Assembly (NCBI RefSeq): GCF_022348185.1 | Contig: NZ_JAKRFD010000001.1 | Location: 372,001-436,000 of the forward strand | Reading direction: 5' to 3' | Length of the DNA stretch: 64,000 nucleotides | Source: Epibacterium sp. Ofav1-8 | GTDB lineage: Bacteria; Pseudomonadota; Alphaproteobacteria; Rhodobacterales; Rhodobacteraceae | Part shown: positions 55,059-63,436 of the stretch, piece by piece | Layout of the letters: each line of letters begins with the position of its first letter | Numbering within the stretch: position 1 is the first letter of the stretch | The notes under the pieces: generated by a model | Database searches by the model: none | Seen by the model: the letters and a program-made list of their open reading frames with translations, nothing else | Told to the model about the DNA's origin: nothing | Position numbers and translations under genes: made by a program

Positions 55059-56222
55059 TCACGCCCAGCGGCCGGTGAAATCCTCCGGCACCAGCAGGTT
55101 GTGACGGCCCAGGTTGGTCACGGCCTTCTCGCCGCAGAGCGCCATAGATGTGTCGAGCTCCTTGTGGATCACCTCAAGCGCCCGTGTCACGCCCTGCTGG
55201 CCCATGGCACCGAGACCATAGACAAAAGCACGGCCGATCATGGTGCCGCTGGCGCCGAGGGCCAGCGCCTTGAGCACATCCTGACCGGACCGGATGCCGC
55301 TATCCAGATGCACTTCGACCTGATCGCCGACCGCGTCCATGATCCGCGGCAGCATCCGGATGGAGGAGAGCGCCCCGTCCAACTGGCGGCCGCCATGGTT
55401 GGAGACGGTAATGGCATCAGCGCCCACTTTGGCCGCCATCCTGGCATCCTCTTCGTCCAGAATGCCCTTCAGGATCACCTTGCCGCCCCACATGTCCTTG
55501 AGCTTTTCGATCTTGCCCCAATCCAGCGAGGGATCGAATTGCTCGGCGGTCCAGGCGCCCAGGGAGGACGCATCGGAGATACCCTCGACGTGGCCGACGA
55601 TATTGCCGAAATGGCGCCGTTTTGCCCCCAGCATCTCAAGGCCCCACGACCATTTGGTCATCAGGTTGGCGATCGTTTTTGGCGTCAGCTTTGGCGGCGC
55701 GGAAAGACCGTTTTTCAGGTCCTTGTGGCGCTGGCCGAGGATCTGCAGGTCGAGCGTGATCACCAGCGCCGAACAGCGGGCGGCCTTGGCGCGTTCGATC
55801 AGGCGCCGCACGTAGTCCTCGTCCCGCATGGTATAAAGCTGAAACCAGAAGGGTTTGGTGGTTGCTTCGGCGACGTCTTCGATCGAGTTGATCGACATGG
55901 TCGACAGCGTAAAGGGCACGCCAAAGGCTTCGGCGGCGCGCGCGGCTTTTATTTCGCCATCGGCGCACTGCATGCCGGTCAGCCCGACCGGAGCCAGGGC
56001 CACCGGCATGCTGACATCCTGCCCGATCATCTGGCTGGCCGTGGACCGGCCTGCCATGTCCACCGCAACCCGCTGGCGCAGGCGTATCTTGTCAAAATCC
56101 GTGGTGTTCTCGCGGAAGGTCTGCTCGGTCCAGGAGCCGCTCTCGGTGTAGTCGTAGAACATCTTGGGCACGCGGCGGGCATAGATCCGTTTCAGGTCGC
56201 CGATATTGGTGATGACGGGCAT
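55059..56222 (-). CDS. lldD: FMN-dependent alpha-hydroxy acid dehydrogenase (L-lactate dehydrogenase type)
   Basis: A 387-residue flavoprotein oxidising L-2-hydroxy acids such as L-lactate to the keto acid. PKMFYDYTESGSWTEQTFRE, APVGLTGMQ, TLSTMSINSIEDVAEATTKP, KGILDEEDARMAAKVGADAI, the catalytic His in SNHGGRQLDGA, and VHLDSGIRSGQDVLKALALG are all present. A TTGGTAA/TTACCAA inverted repeat 23-43 bp upstream of the start suggests GntR-type (LldR-like) control. Confidence 0.94.
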   Translation of the reverse strand: MPVITNIGDLKRIYARRVPKMFYDYTESGSWTEQTFRENTTDFDKIRLRQRVAVDMAGRSTASQMIGQDVSMPVALAPVGLTGMQCADGEIKAARAAEAFGVPFTLSTMSINSIEDVAEATTKPFWFQLYTMRDEDYVRRLIERAKAARCSALVITLDLQILGQRHKDLKNGLSAPPKLTPKTIANLMTKWSWGLEMLGAKRRHFGNIVGHVEGISDASSLGAWTAEQFDPSLDWGKIEKLKDMWGGKVILKGILDEEDARMAAKVGADAITVSNHGGRQLDGALSSIRMLPRIMDAVGDQVEVHLDSGIRSGQDVLKALALGASGTMIGRAFVYGLGAMGQQGVTRALEVIHKELDTSMALCGEKAVTNLGRHNLLVPEDFTGRWA

Positions 56223-56244
56223 GAAGATCTCCTCGACCGCGCAG

Positions 56245-56265
56245 TTGGTAATGTTTTCTTACCAA
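56245..56265. promoter_or_regulatory. Candidate GntR-type operator of lldD
   Basis: TTGGTAA - seven bases - TTACCAA, perfect 7-base arms, immediately upstream of lldD. FadR/LldR-type regulators bind TTGGT/ACCAA half-sites. Confidence 0.5.
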
Positions 56266-56563
56266 TCGTATCTGGCCATGGCAAGCGAGGTAATCGTAAT
56301 CTTGCATTTACGGTTTTGTGCAACTTTATCGGTGAACACCTCCCAGAATCGCGATGTGACAGCGCGGGTCCGGGTGGGAAACTTCCGGAGAACAGCCGAA
56401 GTTTCATCTGCTGACCATCGCGCAGCCCTGAATTCCTAAATTCCGAACGGGGACCGTTCGGGGTGGTTTATTGATTTTGGACCAGATGCACGCCAGATCG
56501 GGATTTTGCCCGGGCGGGCACCGGCCGCGTCAGCTGTCGGTTTTCACTGGAGGGTGGAGCAAC
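56266..56563. other. Non-coding stretch upstream of the kinase operon
   Basis: With the operator just before it, this fills the 341 bp between lldD and the next start. There is no gene I can support. A possible short dyad GAACGG-GGA-CCGTTC at 56446-56460 is visible but unassigned. Confidence 0.35.
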
Positions 56564-56698
56564 ATGAGTGTTGTGTTCATATCTGAAGAGATTCCCAGGG
56601 GCCTTGGCGCCCCTGCCTCCGGAGTCGCCGACACAGCCCCAGACACCGGACGCGCGCCAGGGGCCTGGGTCCGGATCCGGCGCCAGAGGCTGTCATGA
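56564..56698 (+). CDS. Short leader open reading frame coupled to the hybrid kinase
   Basis: A 44-codon frame (MSVVFISEEIPRGLGAPASG...) with a strong GGTGGAG site 6 nt upstream. Its stop overlaps the kinase ATG (ATGA, 56695-56698), the arrangement of translational coupling, while the kinase itself has no good ribosome site. It could be a genuine small protein, a leader peptide or the remnant of a partner gene; no family is recognised. Confidence 0.4.
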   Translation: MSVVFISEEIPRGLGAPASGVADTAPDTGRAPGAWVRIRRQRLS

Positions 56699-58083
56699 CG
56701 CTGCATCCCGATGATCCCCTTGTGCCGGAACGGTCTTCTGATGATCCGTCGTATCAGGACCTGCTGGTCGAACTGCAGCGCGAGCGGCTGCTGCGGCAGG
56801 ATCTGCAGTCGAAACTAGACAAGACCGGTCAATCGCTGCGACATGCCAACAGATCGCTGGTGTCGCTGGCGCGGCAGGTGGACCGCATGGTCAAGGAACG
56901 CACGGAGGACCTGGCGCGGGATCGCGCCGCTGCCGAGGCCGAGAATGCGGCAAAAACCCAGTTTCTGGCCACGATGAGCCATGAAATTCGCACGCCCCTG
57001 AACGGGGTGCTCGGGATGGCGTCGGCCCTGTCGGATACGCCGCTGAGGGAGGAGCAGGCCCAGATCCTGGGCGTGCTTCACGACAGCGGTCGGCTGCTCT
57101 TGAGCATTGTCGACGATATTCTGGATCTGTCGAAGATCGAGGAAGGCAAGCTGGAACTGGAGCGCTTGCCAACCGATGCGGTGGCTTTGGTCAAGGCGGT
57201 GTACCGCCAGTTCGAGGCCCGTGTCAGCGCCAAGGGGCTGAACTTCAGCAGGATGTGCAGCGGCCGGTTGGCGCGCGGTGAGGTCTGGGTCAACATTGAT
57301 CCGACCCGGTTTCAGCAGGTCCTGAGCAATCTGCTCTCCAATGCGATCAAGTTCACGGATCGCGGCTCGATTGCCGTGATCGCGGATCTGGAGCCGGAGT
57401 GCGGCGGCACGATGATGCTGTCCGTCACCGTGCGCGACACCGGCATCGGATTGACCCCGCAACAGCTTGACTGCTTGTTCGAACCCTACATGCAGGCGGA
57501 CGCCAGCGTGCACCGAAATCACGGCGGCACAGGGCTGGGCCTCGCGATTGCCCGGCAGATCTGCCAGCGCATGGGCGGAGACCTGACCTGCCGCAGCGTG
57601 GAAGGGGAGGGCAGTGAATTTCGCGCCAGCTTCCGCGTGACGCGCGCCGAGCCTCTGCCTGAGGACCTTGAGGTCGATACCAAGATCGACAATGCGGTGC
57701 TGTCAGCCCGCCGCTGGCGCGTCCTGGTGGCGGAGGACAATCGCACCAACCGTATGGTCCTGCACCACATGTTGAAGGACTTCGACCTGGAGCTGGTTTG
57801 GGTGCAGAACGGCGAGGAGGCGGTGGAGGCCTGTTTCCAGATCCGGCCCGATCTGGTGCTGATGGATGTGAACATGCCGGTGCTTGACGGGCTGACGGCG
57901 ACGGCCCGCATTCGGGCGCGCGAACAGCGGGAAAACCTGGACCCGGTTCCCGTGATTGCGGTGTCGGCGAACGCCCTGCTGCACCAGGTGAACAGCTATC
58001 TGGATCAGGGCATGACCGATCATGTCGCCAAGCCGCTGCGCAAGCGCCGGCTGTTGCAGGTCATGGCAAAGGCATTGTCCTGA
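56695..58083 (+). CDS. Soluble hybrid histidine kinase (coiled-coil, HisKA, HATPase, receiver)
   Basis: A 462-residue cytoplasmic kinase without a TM or recognisable sensor domain. A coiled coil (LLVELQRERLLRQDLQSKLD, residues 20-90) leads to the HisKA with His96 (ATMSHEIRTPLNGVLGMA), an N-box LLSNAIKFT, G-boxes VRDTGIGL and GGTGLGLAIA, and a C-terminal receiver with VLVAEDNRTN, phospho-acceptor Asp391 (LVLMDVNMPVLDG) and Lys in VAKPLRK. The output of such hybrids needs a separate phosphotransfer protein. Sensing must come through a partner bound to the coiled coil (inference). Confidence 0.93.
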   Translation: MTLHPDDPLVPERSSDDPSYQDLLVELQRERLLRQDLQSKLDKTGQSLRHANRSLVSLARQVDRMVKERTEDLARDRAAAEAENAAKTQFLATMSHEIRTPLNGVLGMASALSDTPLREEQAQILGVLHDSGRLLLSIVDDILDLSKIEEGKLELERLPTDAVALVKAVYRQFEARVSAKGLNFSRMCSGRLARGEVWVNIDPTRFQQVLSNLLSNAIKFTDRGSIAVIADLEPECGGTMMLSVTVRDTGIGLTPQQLDCLFEPYMQADASVHRNHGGTGLGLAIARQICQRMGGDLTCRSVEGEGSEFRASFRVTRAEPLPEDLEVDTKIDNAVLSARRWRVLVAEDNRTNRMVLHHMLKDFDLELVWVQNGEEAVEACFQIRPDLVLMDVNMPVLDGLTATARIRAREQRENLDPVPVIAVSANALLHQVNSYLDQGMTDHVAKPLRKRRLLQVMAKALS

Positions 58084-58086
58084 CGG

Positions 58087-58890
58087 TCAGCCGGCGTGGG
58101 CGCCATCCGCCAGAGATTTCACAAATGCCAGCACCTCGGCCGGGGATTTGCCCGCGCCGATTTCGGCAACGATCGCGCTGCCGACAACGGCGCCGTCTGA
58201 CACCGAGGCGATGGTTTGAGCGCGTTCCGGGGTTTTGATGCCGAACCCCACGATGATCGGCAGATCGGTGGCGGCCTTAATGCGGGCAACCTCGGGGCCA
58301 ACATCGGCGGCTTCTGCCTCGGCGGCACCGGTGATGCCGGTGATCGAGACATAATAGACAAACCCCGATGTGTTCTGCAGCACCCGCGGCAGGCGCGCGT
58401 CATCGGTGGTGGGGGTGGCAAGACGAATGAAGTTCAGACCCGCAGCCTGTGCAGGCAGGCAGAGTTCGCTGTCTTCTTCCGGCGGCAAATCCACCACAAT
58501 CAGCCCGTCGATGCCTGCCTCCTTGGCGTCGCTCAGGAATTTGTCGACGCCGCGCGAATAGATCGGGTTGTAATAGCCCATCAAAACGATGGGGGTGGTG
58601 GTGTCTTCCTTGCGGAAATCCCGTGCAAGCTGCAGTGTGCGCTCCAACGTCATGCCGGCTTCCAGGGCGCGCTGGCCGGCGAGCTGAATGGTGGGGCCGT
58701 CCGCCATGGGATCGGTGAAGGGCAGGCCGAGTTCGATGACGTCAACGCCTGCTGCTGGCAGGCCTTTGACCACCTCGAGCGAGGTGTCATAATCGGGGTC
58801 GCCTGCCATCACATAGGTCACGAAGGCCTTCTTGCCCGCGGCAGAGAGTTCAGCAAACTTGGCATCGATGCGTGTGGTGGGGCGGGTCAT
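58087..58890 (-). CDS. trpA: Tryptophan synthase alpha chain
   Basis: A 267-residue TIM barrel that cleaves indole-3-glycerol phosphate. [20 protein letters not shown] with the catalytic Glu and Asp, [30 protein letters not shown] and [15 protein letters not shown] are present. Convergent with the hybrid kinase, their stops 3 bp apart, and far from trpB and trpF, so trp genes are split into at least two loci in this window. Confidence 0.97.
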   Translation of the reverse strand: MTRPTTRIDAKFAELSAAGKKAFVTYVMAGDPDYDTSLEVVKGLPAAGVDVIELGLPFTDPMADGPTIQLAGQRALEAGMTLERTLQLARDFRKEDTTTPIVLMGYYNPIYSRGVDKFLSDAKEAGIDGLIVVDLPPEEDSELCLPAQAAGLNFIRLATPTTDDARLPRVLQNTSGFVYYVSITGITGAAEAEAADVGPEVARIKAATDLPIIVGFGIKTPERAQTIASVSDGAVVGSAIVAEIGAGKSPAEVLAFVKSLADGAHAG

Positions 58891-58989
58891 GGGCTGGCCT
58901 TTATAGATCTCTGTTGCCTGCCTGATGTGCCGAAACTTGTCGGCAAAATCAATCCCGCACGACAGTCATGATCGCAGAGCGGCGCAGCT

Positions 58990-59502
58990 TTAGCCGGGTG
59001 GGGTGCGGCCAAGGGGCATGTGCAGGCGCAAGGCGATGGTATTCAGCCCCGGGTTCACGTCGCCCACCGAGGCGTTGGAGATATGCGTCAGCGCCAGCGA
59101 CACGCGCCGGCCGCCACGCAGATCGCGCCCGATGCCCAGCAGGGAGCGGATTTCAAAGGTCGACCCCAGATCGTTGCGCGCCGAGCTTTCGAAAAACACG
59201 CCGGGCATGATGCTGGCCTCTATGAACCAGCCCTCTCCAATCGGGCGATGCGCCTGGAGCCCCCCGCCCAGAAAGGCGTCGCCGGTCTCATGGATCTGGC
59301 CGGCCAGCCCAAGCCCGGCGTCAAAGCCCAGGATCTGCCAATCGCGGGGGCCCAGATACTCGGCGGAGAAATAGGGACCGCTGTCGGCTTGGTCTTCATG
59401 AAAGTCGGCATACCCCAATCCAAACGTCAGTTCTTGCGCCCGGAGTGTGGAGGGAAGCAACAGCATGGAAACAAATGTCAAAACGGAGATCGTGTTACGC
59501 AT
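58990..59502 (-). CDS. Acyloxyacyl hydrolase (PagL-like lipid A 3-O-deacylase)
   Basis: A 170-residue outer-membrane barrel-like protein with a signal peptide (MRNTISVLTFVSMLLLPSTL, cleaved after RAQ). The catalytic HxSN motif is in LALTHISNASVGDVNPGLN, as in PagL, which removes the 3-O acyl chain of lipid A and so dampens host recognition. FGLGYADFHEDQADSGPYFS and the alternating hydrophobic strands fit the 8-strand barrel. GAGG precedes the ATG at 59502. Confidence 0.87.
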   Translation of the reverse strand: MRNTISVLTFVSMLLLPSTLRAQELTFGLGYADFHEDQADSGPYFSAEYLGPRDWQILGFDAGLGLAGQIHETGDAFLGGGLQAHRPIGEGWFIEASIMPGVFFESSARNDLGSTFEIRSLLGIGRDLRGGRRVSLALTHISNASVGDVNPGLNTIALRLHMPLGRTPPG

Positions 59503-59688
59503 ACGGACCTCGCTACTTGTGAACCGCCTGCGCCGGGACATCCGGCGCTGTAAGGCATAAAATCAGGATAAATGAATATGTATGGTTTGTGTCAATGCTC
59601 TGGTTCTGCCTGTCACACACGCTGTGCGCTTGCGAAAAGGCCCGTGAGAGCCTAAGTGCTGGCTCCCAAATGGCATCAGGAGGCCGGT

Positions 59689-60786
59689 ATGGGCTTTAAA
59701 ATGGGAATCGTGGGTCTGCCGAATGTGGGCAAGTCGACCCTGTTCAACGCGCTGACCAAAACCGCCTCGGCGCAGGCGGCCAACTTTCCGTTCTGCACGA
59801 TCGAGCCGAACGTGGGCGAGGTGGGGGTTCCCGACGCACGCCTGGAGAAACTGGCAGCGATTGCGCAGTCCAAGCAGATCATCCCCACGCGCATGACGTT
59901 TGTGGATATCGCGGGCCTTGTGAAAGGTGCATCCAAGGGCGAAGGCCTGGGCAATCAGTTCCTCGCCAATATTCGCGAAGTAGACGCGATCGCCCATGTT
60001 TTGCGGTGTTTTGAGGACGGTGACGTCACCCATGTGGACGGTCGTGTGGACCCGGTTGCGGACGCGGACACCATCGAAACCGAGCTGATGCTGGCGGATC
60101 TCGAGAGCATCGAAAAACGCCGCGCCAACCTCGTGCGTAAACTCAAGGGCAACGACAAGGAAGCCCAGCAGCAGGACCGTCTGCTGGCAGAGGCTCAGGC
60201 GATGCTCGAAGACGGCAAACCCGCCCGGCTGGTCGAGGTCGATGCCGAGGATCAGAAAGCCTGGGCCATGCTGCAGCTTCTGACCACCAAACCGGTGCTT
60301 TACGTCTGCAACGTCGGCGAAAGCGAGAGCGTTGAAGGCAATGCGCATTCCACCAAAGTGGCCGAGATGGCCGCGGCCCAAGGTAACGCGCATGTGATCA
60401 TTTCGGCGCAGATCGAGGAAGAAATCAGCCAGTTGGAGGCAGAAGAGGCGCAGATGTTCCTCGATGAGATGGGTCTGGCAGAGGCTGGGCTCGACCGTCT
60501 GATCCGCGCTGGCTACGAGTTGTTGCATCTTGAGACCTATTTCACCGTCGGCCCCAAGGAGGCGCGCGCCTGGACGATCCGTTCGGGCACTGCAGCGCCG
60601 CAGGCGGCGGGTGTGATCCACGGTGATTTCGAAAAAGGGTTCATCCGCGCCGAGACCATTGCCTACGACGATTTTGTTGCCTGTGGTGGCGAAAGCGGTG
60701 CAAAGGACGCCGGCAAGATGCGGGCCGAAGGCAAGAGCTATATCGTCAAGGATGGCGATGTGATGCACTTCCTGTTCAACACCTGA
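59689..60786 (+). CDS. ychF: Redox-regulated ATPase YchF
   Basis: A 365-residue Obg-related P-loop protein that prefers [23 protein letters not shown] is the P-loop, [20 protein letters not shown] the switch I region, [20 protein letters not shown] the G3 motif; the TGS-like C-terminus ([20 protein letters not shown]) completes it. The ATG at 59689 follows CAGGAGG. A strong terminator follows. Confidence 0.97.
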   Translation: MGFKMGIVGLPNVGKSTLFNALTKTASAQAANFPFCTIEPNVGEVGVPDARLEKLAAIAQSKQIIPTRMTFVDIAGLVKGASKGEGLGNQFLANIREVDAIAHVLRCFEDGDVTHVDGRVDPVADADTIETELMLADLESIEKRRANLVRKLKGNDKEAQQQDRLLAEAQAMLEDGKPARLVEVDAEDQKAWAMLQLLTTKPVLYVCNVGESESVEGNAHSTKVAEMAAAQGNAHVIISAQIEEEISQLEAEEAQMFLDEMGLAEAGLDRLIRAGYELLHLETYFTVGPKEARAWTIRSGTAAPQAAGVIHGDFEKGFIRAETIAYDDFVACGGESGAKDAGKMRAEGKSYIVKDGDVMHFLFNT

Positions 60787-60814
60787 TCCCGCTCAGTTGA
60801 CGTTGAATTCCTGA

Positions 60815-60845
60815 TGCCCGCCTTCCCAAGAAGGCGGGCATTTTT
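60815..60845 (+). terminator. Rho-independent terminator of ychF
   Basis: Perfect 11-bp stem TGCCCGCCTTC / GAAGGCGGGCA with a CCAA loop and five T residues. Confidence 0.93.
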
Positions 60846-60942
60846 CTGATACAGTTGTCGGATATTCGAAACGCTGACAGGCTTGAGTTGCCGCTAACGG
60901 AAATGCTACACCCGCTCGATTAATCAGTCGTAGGTATAAAAA

Positions 60943-61866
60943 ATGACAACGAAACTCATCATCGACACGGATCCCGGCATCGACGATGCAATGGCGATCT
61001 TCTACGCTGCCGCCGCCCCGGATGTCGAGCTTCTGGGCCTGACAACCATCTTTGGCAATGTGACCACCAAGATGGCCACCCGCAATGCGCTGCGCCTGCT
61101 GGAAGCCGCCGATCTGGACCTGCCTGTCGCGCATGGCGCCGAAAAGCCCATGGTGTTGCCGCCGTTTGAACCGTCAGCCCATGTGCATGGCGACGAGGGG
61201 TTTGGTGATATCCCTGCTGCCCAGCCCAAGGGGCAGGCGGTTTCCGAAGAAGCCGCCGATTTCCTGATCCGCATGGCGCGCGAGCACAAAGGCGAGCTGG
61301 TGGTGTGCCCGGTGGGTCCGCTTACCAATATCGCCCTTGCCGTTCAGCGTGACCCGGAGTTTGTGAAAAACTGCAAACGCATCGTCATCATGGGGGGCTC
61401 GCTTGAGGCAGGCGGCAATATCACACCCCACGCCGAGGCCAATATCTACCACGATCCCCATGCCGCCGAAGTGGTTTTTGCCGCCGCTGCGGGCAAGGTG
61501 GTGATGGTGGGGCTGGATGTGACGCTCAAGATCCTCTGCACCCCCGAGGATTTCGACGGCATCAAGGAACGTTCGCCGGAACTGGGTGGCATGCTCAAGG
61601 ATATGAGCGTGTTCTACATCAAGTTTTATCAGGAGGTTGCAAACCTCAACGGCTGTTCCCTGCATGATCCCGCAGCAGTGATTGCCTGCACGCATGCGGA
61701 TCTGTTCAAAACCCGCGCTGTCAAGCTTGGGGTTTCGGTCGAGGAAGACACCTCTGGCAAGACGCAGCTGGCGGATGACGCCCGGGGCGAAACCCATGTG
61801 GCGATGGAGGTCGATGCCGATGCGGTAAAGGCCTTGTTCCTGAAGCGCCTGTCACTGCTGCCCTGA
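60943..61866 (+). CDS. Nucleoside hydrolase (inosine-uridine-preferring type)
   Basis: A 307-residue N-ribohydrolase. The calcium/ribose motif is IIDTDPGIDDAMAIFYAAAA at the N-terminus; VCPVGPLTNIALAVQRDP, MGGSLEAGGNITPHAEANIY and the Asp in LHDPAAVIACTHADLF complete the active site. It splits nucleosides to base and ribose. No transport genes are adjacent. Confidence 0.94.
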   Translation: MTTKLIIDTDPGIDDAMAIFYAAAAPDVELLGLTTIFGNVTTKMATRNALRLLEAADLDLPVAHGAEKPMVLPPFEPSAHVHGDEGFGDIPAAQPKGQAVSEEAADFLIRMAREHKGELVVCPVGPLTNIALAVQRDPEFVKNCKRIVIMGGSLEAGGNITPHAEANIYHDPHAAEVVFAAAAGKVVMVGLDVTLKILCTPEDFDGIKERSPELGGMLKDMSVFYIKFYQEVANLNGCSLHDPAAVIACTHADLFKTRAVKLGVSVEEDTSGKTQLADDARGETHVAMEVDADAVKALFLKRLSLLP

Positions 61867-62233
61867 TTGCAGCCTGATCGGTGCCTGGAACGTCGCGGGT
61901 TGTTGGGGGCAAGATCACGTGATCCGATGCCAGCCCGTGATCGTCTCTGCAAATCGGGGCACAAAAACGCGGATAGGGGCACTCTGCCTCCTTCCGCGGC
62001 CCCGGTTTGAGGGGCTGGGCGAGGGTGGCCAACCTGTTGCCACGGGCCTTCGGTTTCGTGCCAGCAGGCAGCCCCGAGCATGCGGCGCGCGGGATGGTCA
62101 ATAAGCGAGGCCGCACCGTGTAAGCGGTCGCAAAGCCCTCGTAAATCATTCCGTATTTCCGGGGTTGATGTTCGTCACAGAAATTCCAAAAAACGCCTTG
62201 TCTCTCCTGACGGTGGCACATATACGGGTCAGC
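61867..62233. other. 367-bp stretch between the nucleoside hydrolase gene and tRNA-Ser
   Basis: No gene I can support; only overlapping frames on the minus strand without family resemblance. Ends with the tRNA promoter. Confidence 0.5.
62198..62226 (+). promoter_or_regulatory. Sigma-70 promoter of tRNA-Ser
   Basis: TTGTCT (62198-62203), 17-bp spacer, TATACG (62221-62226); the tRNA begins 8 bp after the -10 box. Confidence 0.75.
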
Positions 62234-62323
62234 GGAGACGTGGCCGAGTGGTCGAAGGCGCTCCCCTGCTAAGGGAGTAGGCGGGAAACCGTCTCGAGGG
62301 TTCGAATCCCTTCGTCTCCGCCA
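62234..62323 (+). tRNA. tRNA-Ser (anticodon GCU)
   Basis: Cloverleaf with acceptor GGAGACG / CGTCTCC, discriminator G and encoded CCA; anticodon stem CTCCC/GGGAG around the loop CTGCTAA gives anticodon GCU for AGC/AGU serine codons. The long variable arm (TAGGCGGGAAACCGTCTC) is of class II, and the T-arm has GGGTTCGAATCCC. Confidence 0.97.
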
Positions 62324-62474
62324 TAACCATAAATGAAGCCCATATATATCAGTGAGGTAGGGCTTTGCTGCTGCCGAAAGCGGCTCTTCTCCCCCCGTTT
62401 CAGCGTCTGCCTTCTTGGCAGCGAGACGCTTGAAGCGCGCTCACGCTCTTCTTGAGCCACCTGAACGTATATGG

Positions 62475-62838
62475 CTTTCCGTCATCCGTCCTGTGGTGCA
62501 CAAAATCATACGACCATACGTGATTGCGATATTCTGGCCTCAGCCGGACATATGCGCCATCGTTAAGCCAGAGACTTCACTTTTTGGGTTGTTTCACCGG
62601 CACTTTGAGCCCGCCACAGAGGTTCGACACGCTTGTCGTGCACAAACCATCCTGCATCCCTTAGCAGGGCGGCAATCCGACGATACTCGTATCGACCATA
62701 CTGCCGGGTCAGCTCGATCATGTCGGTCATTAGACCATCCTCGTCGGCACGCCCAACGGGCAGCCGTCTCTGTGTGGATCGGTGCTGCCCTATCCTCGCC
62801 CTCTGCCACCAGGTTTCCGTTGGGATTACAACTGGCAT
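62475..62838 (-). pseudogene. Decayed IS3-family (IS407-like) transposase orfB fragment
   Basis: On the minus strand the segment IGQHRSTQRRLPVGR, DMIELTRQYGRYEYRRIAAL and LRDAGWFVHDKRVEPLW matches the N-terminal part of IS3-type OrfB transposases. After a frameshift near 62612 the reading continues as GLKVPVKQPKK, an in-frame TGA at 62577-62579, then LWLNDGAYVRLRPEYRNHVW and SYDFVHHRTDDGKP, after which similarity ends. The DDE core is missing. Inactive; no terminal repeats could be fixed. It lies between tRNA-Ser and the sigma factor gene. Confidence 0.82.
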
Positions 62839-62893
62839 AATCTGAACTGTTGAGGCATGGTCGCGTCAGCCAGGGGACAGGAAGCACAGCCTT

Positions 62894-63436
62894 TTGACAG
62901 ACGCGAATGACATTGAGAACGCGATCATGCGTGTGAGCCTTGGCGACCGCGAGGCGTTTTCTTTGCTCTATGACGCGACCTCTGCGAAACTTTTTGGCGT
63001 GTGCCTTCGTGTCTTGAATGACAGGGCAGAAGCCGAAGACACGCTCCAGGAGGTTTTTGTGAAGGTTTGGCACAAAGCCGACCAATACAAAGCCAACGGA
63101 TACAGTCCGATGACCTGGCTGATCACGCTGACGCGGAATACGGCCATTGATCGGTTGCGGTCGAAAAAGGCCGTGAATGTGGACATCGCGGATGTGCATG
63201 ATCTGTCGGATGCGGCGCCGACACCGGAGGCAGATGCCATTGCTTCATCAGAGCGACAAAGGCTGAACAACTGCCTGAATGAACTGGATGCAGACAGATC
63301 GGACGCGGTGCGCCGGGCGTATCTGGACGGCGACAGCTACAAAGACCTGGCGGCGCGTTACGATGTGCCGCTGAACACGATGCGAACCTGGCTGCGTCGC
63401 AGCCTGCTGACCCTGAAGGACTGCCTGAGCCGATGA
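62894..63436 (+). CDS. ECF-type RNA polymerase sigma factor (SigK-like)
   Basis: A 180-residue ECF sigma factor: region 2 with LGDREAFSLLYDATSAKLFG, LNDRAEAEDTLQEVFVKVWH and PMTWLITLTRNTAIDRLRSK; region 4 with RRAYLDGDSYKDLAARYDVP and LNTMRTWLRRSLLTLKDCLS. The only usable start is TTG at 62894. It overlaps the downstream anti-sigma gene by 4 bp (ATGA), the typical sigma/anti-sigma pair responding to an envelope or oxidative stress. Confidence 0.93.
   Translation: MTDANDIENAIMRVSLGDREAFSLLYDATSAKLFGVCLRVLNDRAEAEDTLQEVFVKVWHKADQYKANGYSPMTWLITLTRNTAIDRLRSKKAVNVDIADVHDLSDAAPTPEADAIASSERQRLNNCLNELDADRSDAVRRAYLDGDSYKDLAARYDVPLNTMRTWLRRSLLTLKDCLSR

Noticed and set aside
61629-62221. Minus-strand open frames between the nucleoside hydrolase gene and tRNA-Ser
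   Set aside because: Arg/Pro-rich, overlap a real gene, no ribosome site.
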